In this document: piece after piece, positions 62,302 to 64,000 of the stretch
How positions within the stretch are numbered: position 1 is the first letter of the stretch
Layout: the number at the start of each line of letters is the position of its first letter
Assembly (NCBI GenBank): GCA_009379955.1
Contig: WHST01000021.1
Location: forward strand, 1-64,000
Reading direction: 5' to 3'
Length of the DNA stretch: 64,000 nucleotides
From: Streptosporangiales bacterium
GTDB lineage: Bacteria > Actinomycetota > Actinomycetes > Streptosporangiales > WHST01
Made by a program: the position numbers and the translations under genes
The notes under the pieces: generated by a model
Database searches by the model: none
Seen by the model: the letters and a program-made list of their open reading frames with translations, nothing else
Told to the model about the DNA's origin: nothing

Positions 62302-64000
62302 GTGCCCCGTGACGACGTGATGCGGCGCGGTCTGCGCCTGCTCGCCACCGCCATCCGCGAGGAGCCGCGCATCTTCGTCGGCGCCCTCGTCGGCAGCGCG
62401 CTCTACGGCGGCATGACGGTGGCCAGCGCCGAGGCGATCGGCTGGGCGACGAGCAACGCCATCGTCCCCGCGTTCGAGGACGGACGCGTGCCTGCGGGTC
62501 TCCTGTGGGCCGGCGCCGCCTTCGTGGTCGCTGTCGCGCTGCTCAAGATCCTCGGCATCCTGGGCCGCAAGATCCTCGCCGGCGTGATGCAGTACCGCCT
62601 GATGGCGACCTACCGCCGTCGCGTGACCCGCCAGTACCTCCGGCTGCCGTTCGAATGGCATCAGCGCCACCCGACGGGCCAGCTGCTGTCCAACGCCAAC
62701 TCCGACGTCGAGACGCTGTGGAACGTCATCGCCCCGCTGCCGATGGCGCTCGGCGTGGTCGTCATGATCGTCGTCGCGATGGTGTCGATGTGGCTCACCG
62801 ACCCCGTGCTCGCGCTCGTCGGCATGTGCGTGTTCCCGCTCCTGGCCGGCGTCAACTACGTCTACCAGCGGCGGATGCGTCCGGTGGCGATGGAGTCCCA
62901 GCACCTGCGCGGTGCCGTGAGCTCCTCCGCCCACGAGAGCTTCGAGGGCGCGCTGGTCGTGAAGACCCTCGGCCGCGAGGCCGACGAGACGCGCCGGTTC
63001 CGCGCCGACTCCGACGCGCTCCGCGACACCAACATCAGGCTCGGTCGGCTCGCGGGCGTCTTCGACCCGATCATGGAGGGCCTGCCCAACCTCGGGATCC
63101 TCGTCGTGCTGCTGGTCGGCAGCGTGCGCGTCGACGCCGGCCTGCTCACCGCGGGCGCGCTGGTCAAGGTCGCCTACCTGTTCATCCTGCTCGCGTTCCC
63201 GATCCGCGCGTTCGGCTGGGTGCTCGGCAACCTGCCGCGGGCCGTGGTCGGCTGGGACCGCGTGAACTACGTCCTCGAGTCGCGTGGCGAGCTGCCGTTC
63301 GGCGAGGGCGAGGCCGGCGACGGAGGGCCGCCGCGGCTGCGGCTCGACACCGTCTCGTTCGCCTATCCGGAGGCCGACGGCGACGCGCTGAGCGACGTCA
63401 CCCTCAACGTGCCGTCCGGGCGCACGGTCGCGCTGGTCGGGCCCACGGGCGCGGGCAAGTCCACACTCGTCGGGCTGCTGTCCCGGCTGGTCGACCCGCG
63501 CGCCGGCAGCATCACCCTCGACGACGTCGACCTGCGCTCGCTGCGGCGCGGCGCGCTCTCCGAGACCGTTGCGGTCGTGCCGCAGCAGACGTTCCTCTTC
63601 GAGGACACCGTCCGCGACAACGTCACGCTCGGCGACGAGTTCACCGACGCCGAGGTGTGGGCCGCCCTCCGGCTCGCCCAGGCAGAACGCTTCGTCCGCT
63701 CGCTGTCCGACGGCCTCGACACCCTCGTCGGTGAGCGCGGCACCACGCTGTCGGGCGGGCAGCGCCAGCGGGTCGCGCTCGCGCGTGCGCTCGTCCGCCG
63801 GCCGCGGCTGCTCGTCCTCGACGACGCCACGTCGAGCGTCGACCCGCAGGTCGAGGCCCGCATCCTCGACGGGCTGCGCACCGGGCTGCGCGACGCCGAC
63901 GCCACCGTCCTCGTCGTCGCCTATCGGCAGTCGACGATCGCGCTCGCCGACGAGGTGGTCTTCGTCGACCGCGGCACGGTCGTCGACCGCGGCACCCACG
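62302..64000 (+). CDS. ABC exporter half/fused subunit, 3' end outside window, non-canonical NBD
   Basis: At least 566 aa of a fused TMD-NBD exporter, cut by the window end. The membrane domain has six predicted helices and the WHQRHPTGQLLSNANSDVE coupling region. The NBD has Walker A GPTGAGKST (about 381-389), Q-loop VPQQTFLFEDTV and signature LSGGQRQRVALARAL. Walker B reads LLVLDDATSSVD, with Asp in place of the catalytic Glu, and the switch motif reads AYRQST, with Tyr in place of His. This is the pattern of the degenerate subunit in heterodimeric exporters, whose partner should lie just downstream. GTG 62302 has AGAGGA upstream. Confidence 0.88.
   Translation, partial: MPRDDVMRRGLRLLATAIREEPRIFVGALVGSALYGGMTVASAEAIGWATSNAIVPAFEDGRVPAGLLWAGAAFVVAVALLKILGILGRKILAGVMQYRLMATYRRRVTRQYLRLPFEWHQRHPTGQLLSNANSDVETLWNVIAPLPMALGVVVMIVVAMVSMWLTDPVLALVGMCVFPLLAGVNYVYQRRMRPVAMESQHLRGAVSSSAHESFEGALVVKTLGREADETRRFRADSDALRDTNIRLGRLAGVFDPIMEGLPNLGILVVLLVGSVRVDAGLLTAGALVKVAYLFILLAFPIRAFGWVLGNLPRAVVGWDRVNYVLESRGELPFGEGEAGDGGPPRLRLDTVSFAYPEADGDALSDVTLNVPSGRTVALVGPTGAGKSTLVGLLSRLVDPRAGSITLDDVDLRSLRRGALSETVAVVPQQTFLFEDTVRDNVTLGDEFTDAEVWAALRLAQAERFVRSLSDGLDTLVGERGTTLSGGQRQRVALARALVRRPRLLVLDDATSSVDPQVEARILDGLRTGLRDADATVLVVAYRQSTIALADEVVFVDRGTVVDRGTH

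Overview
The window is GC-rich throughout, almost fully coding, and rich in GTG/TTG starts and 4-bp ATGA/GTGA overlaps. This points to an actinomycete. The order yraN-yifB-dprA-xerC-whiG, then rpsB-tsf-pyrH-frr-cdsA-rlmN, is a conserved actinobacterial block, and the sporulation-type sigma factor WhiG suggests a filamentous or spore-forming lineage. I cannot name the genus. I saw no tRNA, rRNA, CRISPR array or insertion sequence, and no gene-free stretch exceeds 300 bases.

Layout. 1-206: 44-bp tandem repeats. 207-5958: a phosphodiesterase-like gene, then the DNA-processing and recombination operon ending in whiG. 6198-8449: an L,D-transpeptidase lipoprotein, an M23-like secreted protein and a small repeat-bearing gene coupled to it. 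30-bp repeats occur inside the small gene and, inverted, upstream of the transpeptidase. 8530-18523: two divergent operons around a GntR/UTRA regulator. One encodes a sugar ABC importer without ATPase, a NagB-like isomerase, a Gfo/Idh dehydrogenase and a TIM-barrel isomerase. The other encodes the regulator, a cupin, a ROK-like protein, a VOC protein, a cyclase-like hydrolase and a Nudix protein. 18558-25967: translation and membrane housekeeping genes, with an unusually long S2 tail and a SUFU-domain protein.

After rlmN the usual housekeeping order (dxr next in many relatives) is broken. 26016-39774 is a catabolic locus. An acyl-CoA dehydrogenase, CoA transferase and MaoC hydratase run leftward. 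An FCD-GntR regulator, MmgE/PrpD protein, frameshifted aldehyde dehydrogenase, HyuA/HyuB pair, small zinc-ribbon protein and two zinc alcohol dehydrogenases run rightward. A 19-bp motif flanks the regulator and probably coordinates both arms. The HyuA-HyuB-zinc ribbon trio resembles ATP-dependent ketone carboxylases as well as hydantoinases and lactamases, so this locus is my best candidate for an undescribed pathway.

39967-48131 is a second catabolic locus: an FCD-GntR regulator with a clear operator, an LLM flavin/F420 oxidoreductase, an M20-like protein with altered metal ligands, an MHS-type transporter and a three-subunit molybdenum hydroxylase. 48203-57553 carries glycan and cell-wall hydrolases: a large secreted GH92 mannosidase behind a LacI-type palindrome, a LOG-like protein, and the MurNAc/GlcNAc hydrolase pair NamZ and NagZ. 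The right end has an amino acid permease, two methyltransferases, a CGNR regulator, a TIGR03085-type protein and a truncated ABC exporter with a non-canonical ATPase site. Three convergent gene pairs in 52-62 kb are separated by long inverted repeats that look like one family of bidirectional terminators.
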